Positions 1 to 7,245 of a stretch of 9,502 bases of DNA are shown piece by piece (the stretch's first letter is position 1; every line of letters starts with the position of its first letter). A model generated the notes under the pieces. That model was not told where the DNA came from. It searched no databases and worked only from the letters and a program-made list of their open reading frames with translations. Position numbers and translations under genes: made by a program. The stretch is from Oscillospiraceae bacterium (GTDB lineage: Bacteria > Bacillota > Clostridia > Oscillospirales > Oscillospiraceae): assembly GCA_016287555.1 (NCBI GenBank), contig JAEFAK010000060.1, positions 1-9,502 of the forward strand. Reading direction: 5' to 3'.

Positions 1-120
1 CCCTAAAACGAGGCCTGGTGTTGATCAACGCCAGGCCTCGTAAGGTTCTTAATTTCCGTTCTGCTCAGTTTCTGTGGGATCTTGAACTCCAGAACTGTTG
101 CACTTAGTTTGACAATTCAC
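1..120. mobile_element. Probable terminal fragment of an insertion sequence (IS30-like end, tentative)
   Basis: No gene can be supported here and the base composition is lower in GC than the neighbouring genes. The inner part (about 97-120) contains TTGCACTTAGTTTGACAATT, which resembles terminal inverted repeats I associate with IS30-family elements of Firmicutes. The likely outer boundary is near 119-122, just before the lipoprotein terminator. The transposase, if present, would lie to the left of the window. The opposite inverted repeat and the target duplication are outside the window, so family and boundary rest on recall of similar ends. It could instead be a non-autonomous repeat or an unrelated intergenic sequence. 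Confidence 0.42.
9..40 (-). terminator. Near-perfect 32-nt palindromic hairpin, terminator-like on the minus strand
   Basis: Positions 9-25 and 24-40 form a palindrome broken by one T/G wobble pair: arm CGAGGCCTGG, centre TGTTGATCAACG, arm CCAGGCCTCG. On the minus strand the stem is followed by TTTTAGGG, a short U-run; on the plus strand no U-run follows. It therefore looks like an intrinsic terminator for transcription entering the putative mobile element from the right. Such inward-facing terminators near IS ends are known to limit read-in transcription. The hairpin is seen directly; its role is inferred. Confidence 0.6.
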
Positions 121-143
121 CCTTTTATTGGCAGGAGAGATAA

Positions 144-169
144 CAAAAGCGCCCAAAAGGGCGCTTTTG
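144..169 (-). terminator. Rho-independent terminator of the gltX-lipoprotein unit (potentially bidirectional)
   Basis: An 11-bp perfect stem (CAAAAGCGCCC / GGGCGCTTTTG) closes an AAAA loop (TTTT on the minus strand). On the minus strand the stem ends in TTTTG followed by TTATCT. It begins 28 nt beyond the lipoprotein stop codon at 198-200, which is the expected place. The A and T tracts are symmetrical, so it could also stop plus-strand transcription leaving the element at 1-120. Confidence 0.88.
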
Positions 170-197
170 CTTGCTTCGTTATCTTTTTCCGCCGCGG

Positions 198-947
198 CTA
201 TTCCTCGGTGTCGAACAGCGCCACGGTGTCGAGCATCGCCGTGAAGCGAGGACGGTGGTAATCGTTGTCGGCGGTCGAGCAGCTTATGACGAAGGCGGCG
301 ACTCCGCCGGAGCGGCCGTACAGGAAGGCCGTGACGTACTGCTCGGAGTTGTAGCCGACGATCGTATCGCAGCGAAGCTCGGAGACGCCTATCGTGCGCT
401 CGGGGGAGGATTCGACCTCGTCGCAGTCCAGATAGAGGTCCATGAAATTCGGAGCCAGGCGCGAGACCGTGGCGCCGTCGATGAAGAGCAGCTCCATGAA
501 GGTAAGAGAGTCCGGCGCGGAGTCTTCGTCCGTGCGCCGGACGAAGCGGAAGGAGTTGCCGTCGTCTTTCCATTCATAGGTCTCCGCGTCGCAGTAAATG
601 GAAAAGCCGAGCCCGGCCGCCTCGGAAAGCACGCCTCTTACGAGTATGGAGGGGACCGTGCTGGAGTTGCCGCCGTAGTAGACCGCGATATCGCTTGTGA
701 GCGGCCTGTCCGGTTCGGGCTCTTTCTGCGGGGGCTGTGTCGGAGTCGGGGATGGGAGCGGCTCAGCCGTGACGGTCGGCGGGACGGGATCGACGCTCGC
801 GGTCGGGCCCTGCCTCCCGGGCGAGACCGGATCGGCGCTCGCAGTCGTCTGAGGGGAGGGCGCCGCGGTGGGAGAGGGGTCTCCTCCGCAGGCGCAGAGC
901 GTCAGGAGCAGGGCAGCCGCGGCGATCAGCGGGACTAATCTTTTCAT
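198..947 (-). CDS. Predicted lipoprotein with proline/threonine-rich linker, function unknown
   Basis: This 249-residue protein is predicted to be exported and lipid-anchored. The N-terminus has a positive MKR start, a hydrophobic core at about residues 4-17, and a lipobox LCAC ending at Cys20, the likely lipidated residue. Residues 22-82 are a low-complexity Pro/Thr/Ser/Ala linker of the kind that crosses the cell wall, with an internal 14-residue repeat. Residues 83-249 form a probable globular domain with Cys at 119, 175, 193 and 223; I recognise no family or catalytic motif. The ATG at 945-947 is preceded by AAGGGATGA, a moderate ribosome binding site. The gene starts 13 nt after the gltX stop, so the two are probably cotranscribed, and an intrinsic terminator follows. 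Export is well supported; no biochemical role can be assigned. Confidence 0.87.
   Translation of the reverse strand: MKRLVPLIAAAALLLTLCACGGDPSPTAAPSPQTTASADPVSPGRQGPTASVDPVPPTVTAEPLPSPTPTQPPQKEPEPDRPLTSDIAVYYGGNSSTVPSILVRGVLSEAAGLGFSIYCDAETYEWKDDGNSFRFVRRTDEDSAPDSLTFMELLFIDGATVSRLAPNFMDLYLDCDEVESSPERTIGVSELRCDTIVGYNSEQYVTAFLYGRSGGVAAFVISCSTADNDYHRPRFTAMLDTVALFDTEE
778..842 (-). repeat. In-frame imperfect 23-bp repeat, 42-bp period, in lipoprotein linker
   Basis: Positions 778-800 and 820-842 match at 20 of 23 bases and are offset by 42 bp, i.e. 14 codons. They encode the related segments SADPVSPG and SVDPVPPT in the lipoprotein linker. An in-frame duplication that lengthened the wall-spanning linker would explain this. 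Confidence 0.6.
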
Positions 948-960
948 GAGATCATCCCTT

Positions 961-2445
961 TCATTTTGAGAGCATTGCGACGGCGGCGTCTATCCTCGCG
1001 AGGCTCTCCTCACGGCCGAGCAGGGAGCATATCTCGTTCGCGCCGCCCGGAGTCACGGCGCGGCCGGAGACGGCGATCCTGACAGGCCAGAGCAGCGTCG
1101 CGTTTTTGACCTCGAGCCTCTCGGCGAGGGGCATGAGCACCTCTTTTACGCCCTCGGGCGACCAGTCGCCGAGCGCGGCGAGGACGGGGCGCGCCTCCTT
1201 CAGCATGCGCAGCGCGACCTCGGGATCTGTCTTGGCCTTTTTGTTGGAGAAGAGCTCGGCCTCATATTCCGGGAGCTGCGCGAGAAAGTCTATCTGCGGA
1301 GCTATGTCCGTGAGCTTTTCGCACCTCTGCTGCAGCAGGGAGGCGATGAGCGCGGCGTCGAAGCGCGTGCCGACGGCCTTTTCTATTTCCGGCTTCGCGG
1401 CCGCGAGGAACTCCTCCGGCGTCATGGAACGGAGATAGTTGGCGTTGAAGTATTTGAGCTTGTCGATGTCGAAAATGGCGGGGGACTTGGAGATGCCGGC
1501 GAGATCGAAGGCCTCGACGAGCTCCGGCAGGGAGAAGAACTCCTTCTCGGCTATCTCGCCGCGAGGCGACCAGCCGAGGAGCGCGACGTAGTTGAGTATG
1601 GCGGGGGTCAGATAGCCCTCGGCCTTGAGGTCCTCGTAGCTGGGGTCGCCGTTGCGCTTGCTCATTTTGTGCTGCGCGTCGCGCATGACGGGGGAGCAGT
1701 GGACGTAGACGGGCACGTCCCAGCCGAAGGCTTCGTAGAGCAGGTTGTACTTCGGCGCGGAGGAGAGATATTCGCTGCCGCGCACGACGTGCGTGATGCC
1801 CATGAGGTGGTCGTCGATGACGTTGGCGAAGTTGTAGGTCGGCATGCCGTCGCGCTTTATCAGGACCTGGTCGTCGAGCGTCTTGTTCTCGACGGTCACG
1901 TCGCCGAAGGAGGCGTCGCGGAAGGTCGTCGTTCCCTCATGGGGGATGCGCTGGCGGATGACGTAGGGCTGCCCGGCGGCCGCGCGCGCGTCGGATTCCT
2001 CTTTGCTCAGCGAGCGGCAGGGATCGTCACCGCGGTCGAATTCGCCGGCGTCCTCGGCGGACTCGGCCTTCTCGCAGAAGCAGCGGTAGGCATGTCCGCG
2101 CTCGACGAGGAGCTCGGCGTACCTGCCGTAGGTATCGCGGCGCTCGGATTGTATATACGGCGCGACGGGGCCGCCGACGTCGGGCCCCTCGTCGTGCTCG
2201 AGGCCGCATTCGGCGAGCGTGCGGTAGATGACGTCCGTTGCGCCCTCGACGAAGCGCCCCTGATCGGTATCCTCTATGCGGAGGATGAACGTGCCCTTTT
2301 CGTGCCGCGCTATCAGGTAGGTATAGAGCGCGGTGCGCAGATTGCCGACGTGCATATAGCCTGTGGGCGAGGGCGCAAAACGGGTGCGGACGGAGCTCTT
2401 CGGGATGCGGGCCTCCATGTCCGCGAAATACTGCATATCAAGCAT
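961..2445 (-). CDS. gltX: Glutamate--tRNA ligase (GluRS)
   Basis: This cytoplasmic class I aminoacyl-tRNA synthetase charges tRNA-Glu with glutamate using ATP. The 494-residue length fits bacterial GluRS. The N-terminal Rossmann domain shows RFAPSPTG (residues 22-29) leading into the HIGH-type motif HVGN (32-35). LRIEDTDQGR follows at about 55-64, and the KMSKS-type loop KMSKR lies at 260-264. The segment around 219-241 (VVRGSEYLSS, then a GW) is typical of GluRS. The C-terminal half is the helical anticodon-binding region, with WPVRIAVSG at 453-461. Cys122, Cys124 and Cys143 may be a partial zinc site; a fourth ligand is not obvious. The ATG at 2443-2445 has a strong GGAGG at 2451-2455 with a 5-nt spacer, which favours it over the ATG three codons later. 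Its own promoter lies upstream, and the lipoprotein gene follows by 13 nt. No T-box is visible. Confidence 0.97.
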   Translation of the reverse strand: MLDMQYFADMEARIPKSSVRTRFAPSPTGYMHVGNLRTALYTYLIARHEKGTFILRIEDTDQGRFVEGATDVIYRTLAECGLEHDEGPDVGGPVAPYIQSERRDTYGRYAELLVERGHAYRCFCEKAESAEDAGEFDRGDDPCRSLSKEESDARAAAGQPYVIRQRIPHEGTTTFRDASFGDVTVENKTLDDQVLIKRDGMPTYNFANVIDDHLMGITHVVRGSEYLSSAPKYNLLYEAFGWDVPVYVHCSPVMRDAQHKMSKRNGDPSYEDLKAEGYLTPAILNYVALLGWSPRGEIAEKEFFSLPELVEAFDLAGISKSPAIFDIDKLKYFNANYLRSMTPEEFLAAAKPEIEKAVGTRFDAALIASLLQQRCEKLTDIAPQIDFLAQLPEYEAELFSNKKAKTDPEVALRMLKEARPVLAALGDWSPEGVKEVLMPLAERLEVKNATLLWPVRIAVSGRAVTPGGANEICSLLGREESLARIDAAVAMLSK

Positions 2446-2462
2446 ATTTGCCTCCGTATCAA

Positions 2463-2480
2463 CGCCCGCGGGAGCGGGCG
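2463..2480 (-). promoter_or_regulatory. GC-rich hairpin in the gltX 5' leader
   Basis: A perfect 7-bp stem (CGCCCGC / GCGGGCG) closes a 4-nt loop in the roughly 43-nt gltX leader. It ends 7 nt upstream of the GGAGG ribosome binding site (2451-2455). No U-run follows, so it is not an attenuator of the terminator type. It may stabilise the 5' end or affect ribosome access; that role is inference. Confidence 0.5.
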
Positions 2481-2494
2481 GAGTATTCAGCTAT

Positions 2495-2523
2495 AATATA
2501 TTCAATACGCGCCGAATTGTCAA
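2495..2523 (-). promoter_or_regulatory. Housekeeping-type promoter for gltX
   Basis: On the minus strand a perfect -35 TTGACA (2518-2523) is followed by a 17-nt spacer and a -10 TATATT (2495-2500). An overlapping TATTAT at 2493-2498 is an alternative -10 with 19-nt spacing. Transcription would start near 2488, giving a leader of about 43 nt before the gltX start codon. This fits a constitutive vegetative sigma-factor promoter. Confidence 0.8.
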
Positions 2524-2632
2524 TCCATGCCCTTTTGCTCCGAGCGGGGAAGCAGCTTCGGCTCCGGCCGGGGAAAATCATATTTTTTCGTTTAAATCGT
2601 CAAAGTTTTGCTCTCAAAGGGCGTTTATCATA

Positions 2633-2661
2633 TTGTAAAACCGGTCGGCCTGTGCTAAAAT
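2633..2661 (+). promoter_or_regulatory. Promoter for the aminotransferase-trpS-tagO/mnaA operon
   Basis: The -35 TTGTAA (2633-2638) is 17 nt from the -10 TAAAAT (2656-2661), and the -10 carries an extended TG at 2653-2654. Transcription would begin around 2668-2670, about 50 nt upstream of the chosen start codon. The leader is too short for a T-box riboswitch. The AT-rich stretch 2575-2640 upstream could act as an UP element. Between the two divergent promoters (2524-2632) I see no gene or recognised operator. Confidence 0.72.
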
Positions 2662-2682
2662 ATATCGATTAGTTTACGAGGA

Positions 2683-2713
2683 CGGCGAATCGCGCCGCCG
2701 CGTATAAAAGGAG
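2683..2713 (+). promoter_or_regulatory. Leader hairpin and start-deciding ribosome binding site of the aminotransferase
   Basis: A 5-bp stem CGGCG / CGCCG (2683-2687 with 2693-2697) sits in the leader, followed by AAGGAG at 2708-2713. The ATG at 2716 is only 2 nt from this site, too close for efficient initiation, whereas the ATG at 2722 is 8 nt away. The binding site therefore favours 2722 as the start. Confidence 0.7.
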
Positions 2714-2721
2714 ATATGGAA

Positions 2722-3927
2722 ATGGTTTCCGCAGAACTGAGAAGACTCGCTGCCGACAACAGCGCCATCCGCGCCATGTTCGAGGAGGGAAACAACCTCG
2801 CGCTCAAATACGGCCGCGAGAACGTATATGATTTTTCCCTCGGCAACCCCAACTTCGCGCCTCCCGAGGCGGTCAAAAGAGCGATATTTGACGTGCTGGA
2901 TACGGAAGACAGCATGTTCGTGCACGGATATATGTCCAATACGGGCTACGCCGACGTCAGAAAGGCCGTCGCCGAGGATCTCAATTCCCGCTTCGGGACG
3001 AGCTTCGGAGTCGACAACATCATCATGACCGTCGGCGCTGCGGGCGGGCTCAACGTCATGTTCAAGACGCTGCTCGATCCCGGCGACGAGGTCATAGCCT
3101 TCAGCCCGTTCTTCGTCGAGTACGGAAACTACGTGCGCAATTTCTGCGGCGTTCTGAAGATCGTCCCGACCGATCCGGAGACCTTCCAGATCGATCCGGA
3201 GGCCCTTGCCGCCGCCGTGACCGAGCGCACGAAGGCCGTGATCATCAACAATCCCAACAACCCCACCGGCGTCATCTATACAGCCGAGGCTCTTGCCGGG
3301 CTCGCCGCCTCTCTCGAGCGCAGGAGCGCCGAGATAGGCCACCCCATCTACGTCCTGTCCGACGAGCCGTACAGAGAGCTCGCATATGATGGGAAGAAGG
3401 TACCCTGGCTGACGAAGATATACAGGAACACGATAGTGGCCTATTCCTGGTCGAAATCGCTGTCCCTGCCCGGCGAGCGCATCGGCTACCTTGCCATCCC
3501 CTCGGAGATAGACGACTTTGAGGAGGTCAGCACCGCCGCCAGCATTTCCAACCGCGTGCTCGGCTTCGTCAACGCTCCCTCGCTCATGCAGAGAGTGGTC
3601 ATGCGGTGCCTCGGCGAATCTACCGACATCGAGGCCTACGGGCGCAACCGGACCCTGCTCTATACCGAGCTCAGCAGGCTGGGCTTCGACTGCGTAAGGC
3701 CTGAAGGCGCGTTCTATATGTGGGTCAAGTCGCCGGAGCCCGATGAAAAGAGCTTCGTGGCGAAGGCAAAGGAGCTGAACATCCTCTTCGTTCCCGGCTC
3801 CTCGTTCGCCTGGCCCGGATACGTGCGCATAGCCTACTGCGTTTCGCCCGATATGATAAAGCGCAGCCTGCCCGCCTTCGAAAAGCTCGCGGCGAGATAC
3901 GGACTGGAAAAGAAGGAGACCGTCTGA
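2722..3927 (+). CDS. PLP-dependent class I/II aminotransferase (AspC/COG0436-like)
   Basis: This 401-residue cytoplasmic enzyme transfers amino groups between amino and keto acids through pyridoxal phosphate. In the chosen numbering it shows DFSLGNPN near residues 37-44, the fold-type I signature NNPNNPTG at 176-183, Asp214 in SDEPY for the cofactor pyridine nitrogen, and the Schiff-base Lys245 in SWSKSLSLPGERIGY. Arg369 in VRIAY probably binds the substrate carboxylate. Substrate specificity cannot be read from this; aspartate, aromatic or alanine-type activity are all possible. An in-frame ATG at 2716 would add two residues, but ribosome binding site spacing and the length of family N-termini favour 2722. 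It heads a tightly packed operon: its TGA overlaps the trpS ATG by one base, suggesting coupled translation. Confidence 0.93.
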   Translation: MVSAELRRLAADNSAIRAMFEEGNNLALKYGRENVYDFSLGNPNFAPPEAVKRAIFDVLDTEDSMFVHGYMSNTGYADVRKAVAEDLNSRFGTSFGVDNIIMTVGAAGGLNVMFKTLLDPGDEVIAFSPFFVEYGNYVRNFCGVLKIVPTDPETFQIDPEALAAAVTERTKAVIINNPNNPTGVIYTAEALAGLAASLERRSAEIGHPIYVLSDEPYRELAYDGKKVPWLTKIYRNTIVAYSWSKSLSLPGERIGYLAIPSEIDDFEEVSTAASISNRVLGFVNAPSLMQRVVMRCLGESTDIEAYGRNRTLLYTELSRLGFDCVRPEGAFYMWVKSPEPDEKSFVAKAKELNILFVPGSSFAWPGYVRIAYCVSPDMIKRSLPAFEKLAARYGLEKKETV

Positions 3928-4928
3928 TGGAAGAAAAGAAGAAGGTAATGCTCTCGGGCATCAAGCCCTCGGGAGACCTGACGCTCGGCTCGTATCTCGG
4001 AGCCATAAAGAACTGGGCCGAGAGGGCCGATAAATACGACTGCTACTACTTCATGGCCGACCTGCACGCGATAACCGTACGCCAGAATCCGGCCGACCTG
4101 CGCCGCTGGACGCTCGCGCAGATCGCGCAGTACATCGCCTGCGGCCTCGACCCGAAGAAGAATACGATATTCATCCAGAGCCACGTCCCGCAGCATGCGG
4201 AGCTCGGCTGGGTGCTCAATTGCTATACCATGTTCGGCGAGCTGTCCCGCATGACGCAGTTCAAGGACAAGAGCGCCAAGAACGCCGACAACATAAACGG
4301 CGGCCTCTTTACGTATCCCTCCCTCATGGCGGCGGATATCCTGCTGTATCAGGCTGACTACGTCCCCGTCGGAGAGGATCAGAAGCAGCACGTCGAGATC
4401 TGCCGCGACATAGCCAACCGCTTCAACGGCGTCTACGGCGACGTGTTCAAGATCCCCGAGCCCTATATCCCCAAGGTCGGCGCCCGCGTCATGAGCCTGA
4501 CCAATCCGACGGCCAAGATGTCCAAGTCCGAGAACGAGGACAGCGGCCGCGTATGCCTTATGGACAGGCCCGAGGACATCATGCGCATGTTCAAGCGCGC
4601 CATAACCGACAGCGGCTCCGAGGTGCGCTTCGATCCGGAAAACAAGCCGGGCGTCTCCAACCTCATGCAGATATATTCCTCCGCGACGGGCAAGAGCTTC
4701 GAGACGATAGAGAAGGAATTTGCCGGCCAGGGCTACGGCGGCTTCAAGCTCGCCGTCGGCGAGGCCGTCGTAGAGATGCTCCGCCCCATAAGGGAGGAAT
4801 CCGAGCGCCTGCTGGCTGACAAGGCCTATCTGCAGAGCGTATACAGAGAGGGCGCGGAAAAGGCCTCCGCCGTCGCGGCCCGCACCATACGCAAAGTGTA
4901 CAAGAAAGTAGGCTTCATCGAAAGGTAG
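3927..4928 (+). CDS. trpS: Tryptophan--tRNA ligase (TrpRS)
   Basis: This cytoplasmic class I synthetase attaches tryptophan to tRNA-Trp. At 333 residues it is the normal bacterial TrpRS length. The HIGH-type region is GIKPSGDLTLGSYLGA (11-26). MADLHAIT lies at 43-50, PVGEDQKQHVE at 147-157, and an exact KMSKS signature at 197-201 within TNPTAKMSKSE. The ATG overlaps the aminotransferase stop (TGATG), and GGAG at 3914-3917 gives a 9-nt spacer. The next gene starts one base after its TAG. TrpRS genes in Firmicutes are often controlled by T-box leaders. None is visible here, so expression probably follows the operon promoter. The pairing with an aminotransferase may be coincidental or may link aromatic amino acid supply with charging. 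Confidence 0.97.
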   Translation: MEEKKKVMLSGIKPSGDLTLGSYLGAIKNWAERADKYDCYYFMADLHAITVRQNPADLRRWTLAQIAQYIACGLDPKKNTIFIQSHVPQHAELGWVLNCYTMFGELSRMTQFKDKSAKNADNINGGLFTYPSLMAADILLYQADYVPVGEDQKQHVEICRDIANRFNGVYGDVFKIPEPYIPKVGARVMSLTNPTAKMSKSENEDSGRVCLMDRPEDIMRMFKRAITDSGSEVRFDPENKPGVSNLMQIYSSATGKSFETIEKEFAGQGYGGFKLAVGEAVVEMLRPIREESERLLADKAYLQSVYREGAEKASAVAARTIRKVYKKVGFIER

Positions 4929-4929
4929 C

Positions 4930-7245
4930 GTGTTTGACTTGTTTTGGACCAATACTGCCGCGAGCATAATCAGAGTCTCGGTCAGGACGCCGGTCAATCT
5001 GAGCACGCTCCTGATGGTCTTCATCTCCATCGTCGTCGCCTTCGTGATGAGCTTCGCAGCGACGCCGGTGGTCAAGAGCTTTGCCCGCCGCGTCGGCGCC
5101 ATGGACGTCCCGAAGGACGCAAGGCGCATGCACGACCATCCGATCCCGCGCCTCGGCGGACTTGCGATGTTCATCGGCTTCATCCTGTCCGTGCTGCTCT
5201 TTGCCGACATAACGACGCCCGTCCGGGGCATCCTGCTCGGCAGCGTGCTCATCGTCATAATAGGCGTCATCGACGACATCGTATCCGTCAAGTACTGGGT
5301 AAAGCTGCTCGTCCAGATAGCCGCCGCCGTCGTCGCGATCCTCCACGGAATCGTGATAGACGTGCTGTCCAATCCGAATCTGTTCTCCGAGCATCTGTTC
5401 CTTCAGCTCGGCTGGCTCGCCATACCCATAACGATCATCTGGATCGTAGGCATAACCAACTCCGTCAATCTCATCGACGGGCTGGACGGTCTTTCCGTCG
5501 GCGTCTCGGCGATAGCCTCCGTGACGATGCTCGTCATCGCGCTTCTCGTAAGCGAGAGCAACGTCGCCATCATCCTCGCCGCGCTCGTCGGCGCCTGCCT
5601 CGGATTTATCCCCTATAACTTCAACCCCGCAAAGATATTCGCCGGCGACACGGGAGCGTTGCTTTTGGGGTACGTGCTCGCGACGGTGTCCATCATGGGC
5701 ATGTTCAAGGTCTACGCCCTGATAAGCTTCGCCGTCCCGTTCATCGTCCTCGCGCTGCCCATATTCGATACGGTCTTCGCGTTCCTGCGCCGCATCCTCA
5801 AGGGGCAGAACCCCATGAAACCCGACAGAGGCCACCTCCACCACCGCCTCATCGACATGGGCCTCAACCAGAAGCAGGCCGTCGCCATACTCTACTGCGT
5901 GTCCATCGTCCTCGGGCTCGCCGCCGTCGTGCTGACGACGAGCGGAGCCGTCAAGGCGATCATCTTCGTGCTGGCCTTCGTCGTGGCCGCCGTGGTCGGC
6001 TTTTTCATCATGCGCTCGACTATCCACGCGAGGCAGCAGCGCCTGAAGGGCCTTGAAAAGAAGAAACCTGCGCCGGAGCCGAGGTCTGCCGATAACCCTC
6101 TGCGCGTGCTCTCCGTATTCGGGACGCGGCCCGAGGCCGTCAAGATGGCCCCGCTGGTGCTCGAGCTGGCGCGCCGCCCGGAGGTGGAGAGCCTCTGCTG
6201 CGTGACCGCGCAGCACCGCGAGCTCCTCGATTCCATGCTCGAGGTCTTCGGCGTCACGCCGGACTATGACCTCGATCTCATGACAAAAGATCAGACCCTG
6301 ACTGACGTAACGACCCGCGTGCTTGAGTCCATGCAGGGCGTTCTCGCCGAGGCAAAGCCTGACGTCGTGCTTGTCCACGGCGACACCACGACGGCGTTCA
6401 GCGCCTCGCTTGCCGCGTTTTATGCCAAGATCCCCGTCGGCCACGTCGAAGCCGGCCTGCGCACGTGGGACAGGTATTCCCCCTATCCGGAGGAGATGAA
6501 CCGCGAGCTCATCGGGCGTCTGGCCTCCTGCCACTTCGCTCCGACCGCGAACAACGCCAATAACCTTCGCCGCGAAGGCATAGTCAAAAACGTGTTCATA
6601 ACCGGCAACACAGTCATCGACGCCATGAAATACACCGTCGGCGACGGGGAGTTTTCCGATGAGACCCTCAGATCCATCGACTTCGAGGGCCGCCGCGTCA
6701 TAGCCATGACGTGCCACCGGCACGAAAACTACGGCGAACCCATGGAGGCCATATTCACGGCCGTCCGCCGCATAGCGGAGGAATTTGAGGACGTCGTCAT
6801 AGTCTATCCCGTCCACCCCGCGCCGACGGTCCGCAGTACGGCGGAGCTCTTCCTCGGCGGGGCGGAGCGCGTCAAGCTCATCGAGCCCCTCGACGCGCGC
6901 GAGATGCACAGGCTCATGAACAAGAGCTATTTCGTGCTGACCGATTCCGGCGGCCTTCAGGAGGAGGCCCCCGCGCTCGGCAAGCCCGTCGTCGTCGCCA
7001 GACGCGAGACGGAGCGTCCCGAGGCCGTCGAGGCCGGGACGGTCGAGCTCGCCGGAGTGACGGAGCAGGGGGTATACACAGCCATGCGCTCCCTGCTGAC
7101 AGATGAAAAGAAATATGCCCGCATGGCCCGCGCCGTCAATCCGTACGGGGATGGCAAGGCCTGCGAGAGGATAGCGGACGCCCTGCTCTATGTCTACGGA
7201 GGGTCCGGCAAGGCGCCGGAGGCGTTCGGCACGCAGTCCAAATGA
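4930..7245 (+). CDS. Fusion: TagO/WecA-type undecaprenyl-P GlcNAc-1-P transferase + MnaA/WecB-type UDP-GlcNAc 2-epimerase
   Basis: This continuous 771-residue frame joins two enzymes. Residues about 24-362 are a polytopic membrane domain of roughly 10-11 helices in the MraY/WecA/TagO superfamily. It shows RMHDHPIPRLGG (66-77), the Asp pair DD at 115-116, NSVNLIDGLDGL (177-188), FAGDTGA (237-243), PIFD (277-280) and the WecA/TagO-type motif HLHHRL (302-307). It should transfer GlcNAc-1-P to undecaprenyl phosphate. After a charged linker (363-390), residues 391-755 are a non-hydrolysing UDP-GlcNAc 2-epimerase: FGTRPEAVKMAPL (397-409), HVEAGLRT (505-512), PEEMNR (520-525), TCHRHEN (594-600), DSGGLQEEA (672-680) and ERPEAVEAGT. 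It should make UDP-ManNAc. Initiation is at GTG with AAAGG four bases upstream, one base after trpS. No internal start with a ribosome binding site is seen near the linker. A role in teichoic acid or a related wall polymer is likely but unproven. Confidence 0.93.
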   Translation: MFDLFWTNTAASIIRVSVRTPVNLSTLLMVFISIVVAFVMSFAATPVVKSFARRVGAMDVPKDARRMHDHPIPRLGGLAMFIGFILSVLLFADITTPVRGILLGSVLIVIIGVIDDIVSVKYWVKLLVQIAAAVVAILHGIVIDVLSNPNLFSEHLFLQLGWLAIPITIIWIVGITNSVNLIDGLDGLSVGVSAIASVTMLVIALLVSESNVAIILAALVGACLGFIPYNFNPAKIFAGDTGALLLGYVLATVSIMGMFKVYALISFAVPFIVLALPIFDTVFAFLRRILKGQNPMKPDRGHLHHRLIDMGLNQKQAVAILYCVSIVLGLAAVVLTTSGAVKAIIFVLAFVVAAVVGFFIMRSTIHARQQRLKGLEKKKPAPEPRSADNPLRVLSVFGTRPEAVKMAPLVLELARRPEVESLCCVTAQHRELLDSMLEVFGVTPDYDLDLMTKDQTLTDVTTRVLESMQGVLAEAKPDVVLVHGDTTTAFSASLAAFYAKIPVGHVEAGLRTWDRYSPYPEEMNRELIGRLASCHFAPTANNANNLRREGIVKNVFITGNTVIDAMKYTVGDGEFSDETLRSIDFEGRRVIAMTCHRHENYGEPMEAIFTAVRRIAEEFEDVVIVYPVHPAPTVRSTAELFLGGAERVKLIEPLDAREMHRLMNKSYFVLTDSGGLQEEAPALGKPVVVARRETERPEAVEAGTVELAGVTEQGVYTAMRSLLTDEKKYARMARAVNPYGDGKACERIADALLYVYGGSGKAPEAFGTQSK

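Noticed and set aside
109..143. Outward promoter from the left IS end
   Set aside because: A perfect TTGACA lies at 109-114, but no -10-like hexamer falls 16-18 nt downstream and the terminator at 144-169 follows at once.
49..573. An Arg-rich 174-codon minus-strand frame overlapping the lipoprotein gene
   Set aside because: It runs through the terminator at 144-169 and into the putative IS end, and its composition is that of an alternative-frame shadow of the lipoprotein gene.
2608..2636. Second plus-strand promoter (TTGCTC - 17 nt - TATTGT)
   Set aside because: It is weaker than the TTGTAA/extended TAAAAT pair just downstream and overlaps its -35, so it is not reported separately.
2446..2721. 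Possible T-box riboswitch for gltX or the trpS operon
   Set aside because: The leaders are only about 43 and 50 nt from the predicted start sites, and no T-box core sequence or terminator/antiterminator pair is visible.
3834..5372. A 512-codon minus-strand frame spanning trpS
   Set aside because: Same reason: it is antisense to well-identified genes, with no coherent domain.
6010..6105. Internal start that would give a separate epimerase protein
   Set aside because: The only nearby ATG (6010) has no ribosome binding site and would include part of the last membrane helix. No GTG or TTG in the linker has a suitable site either.
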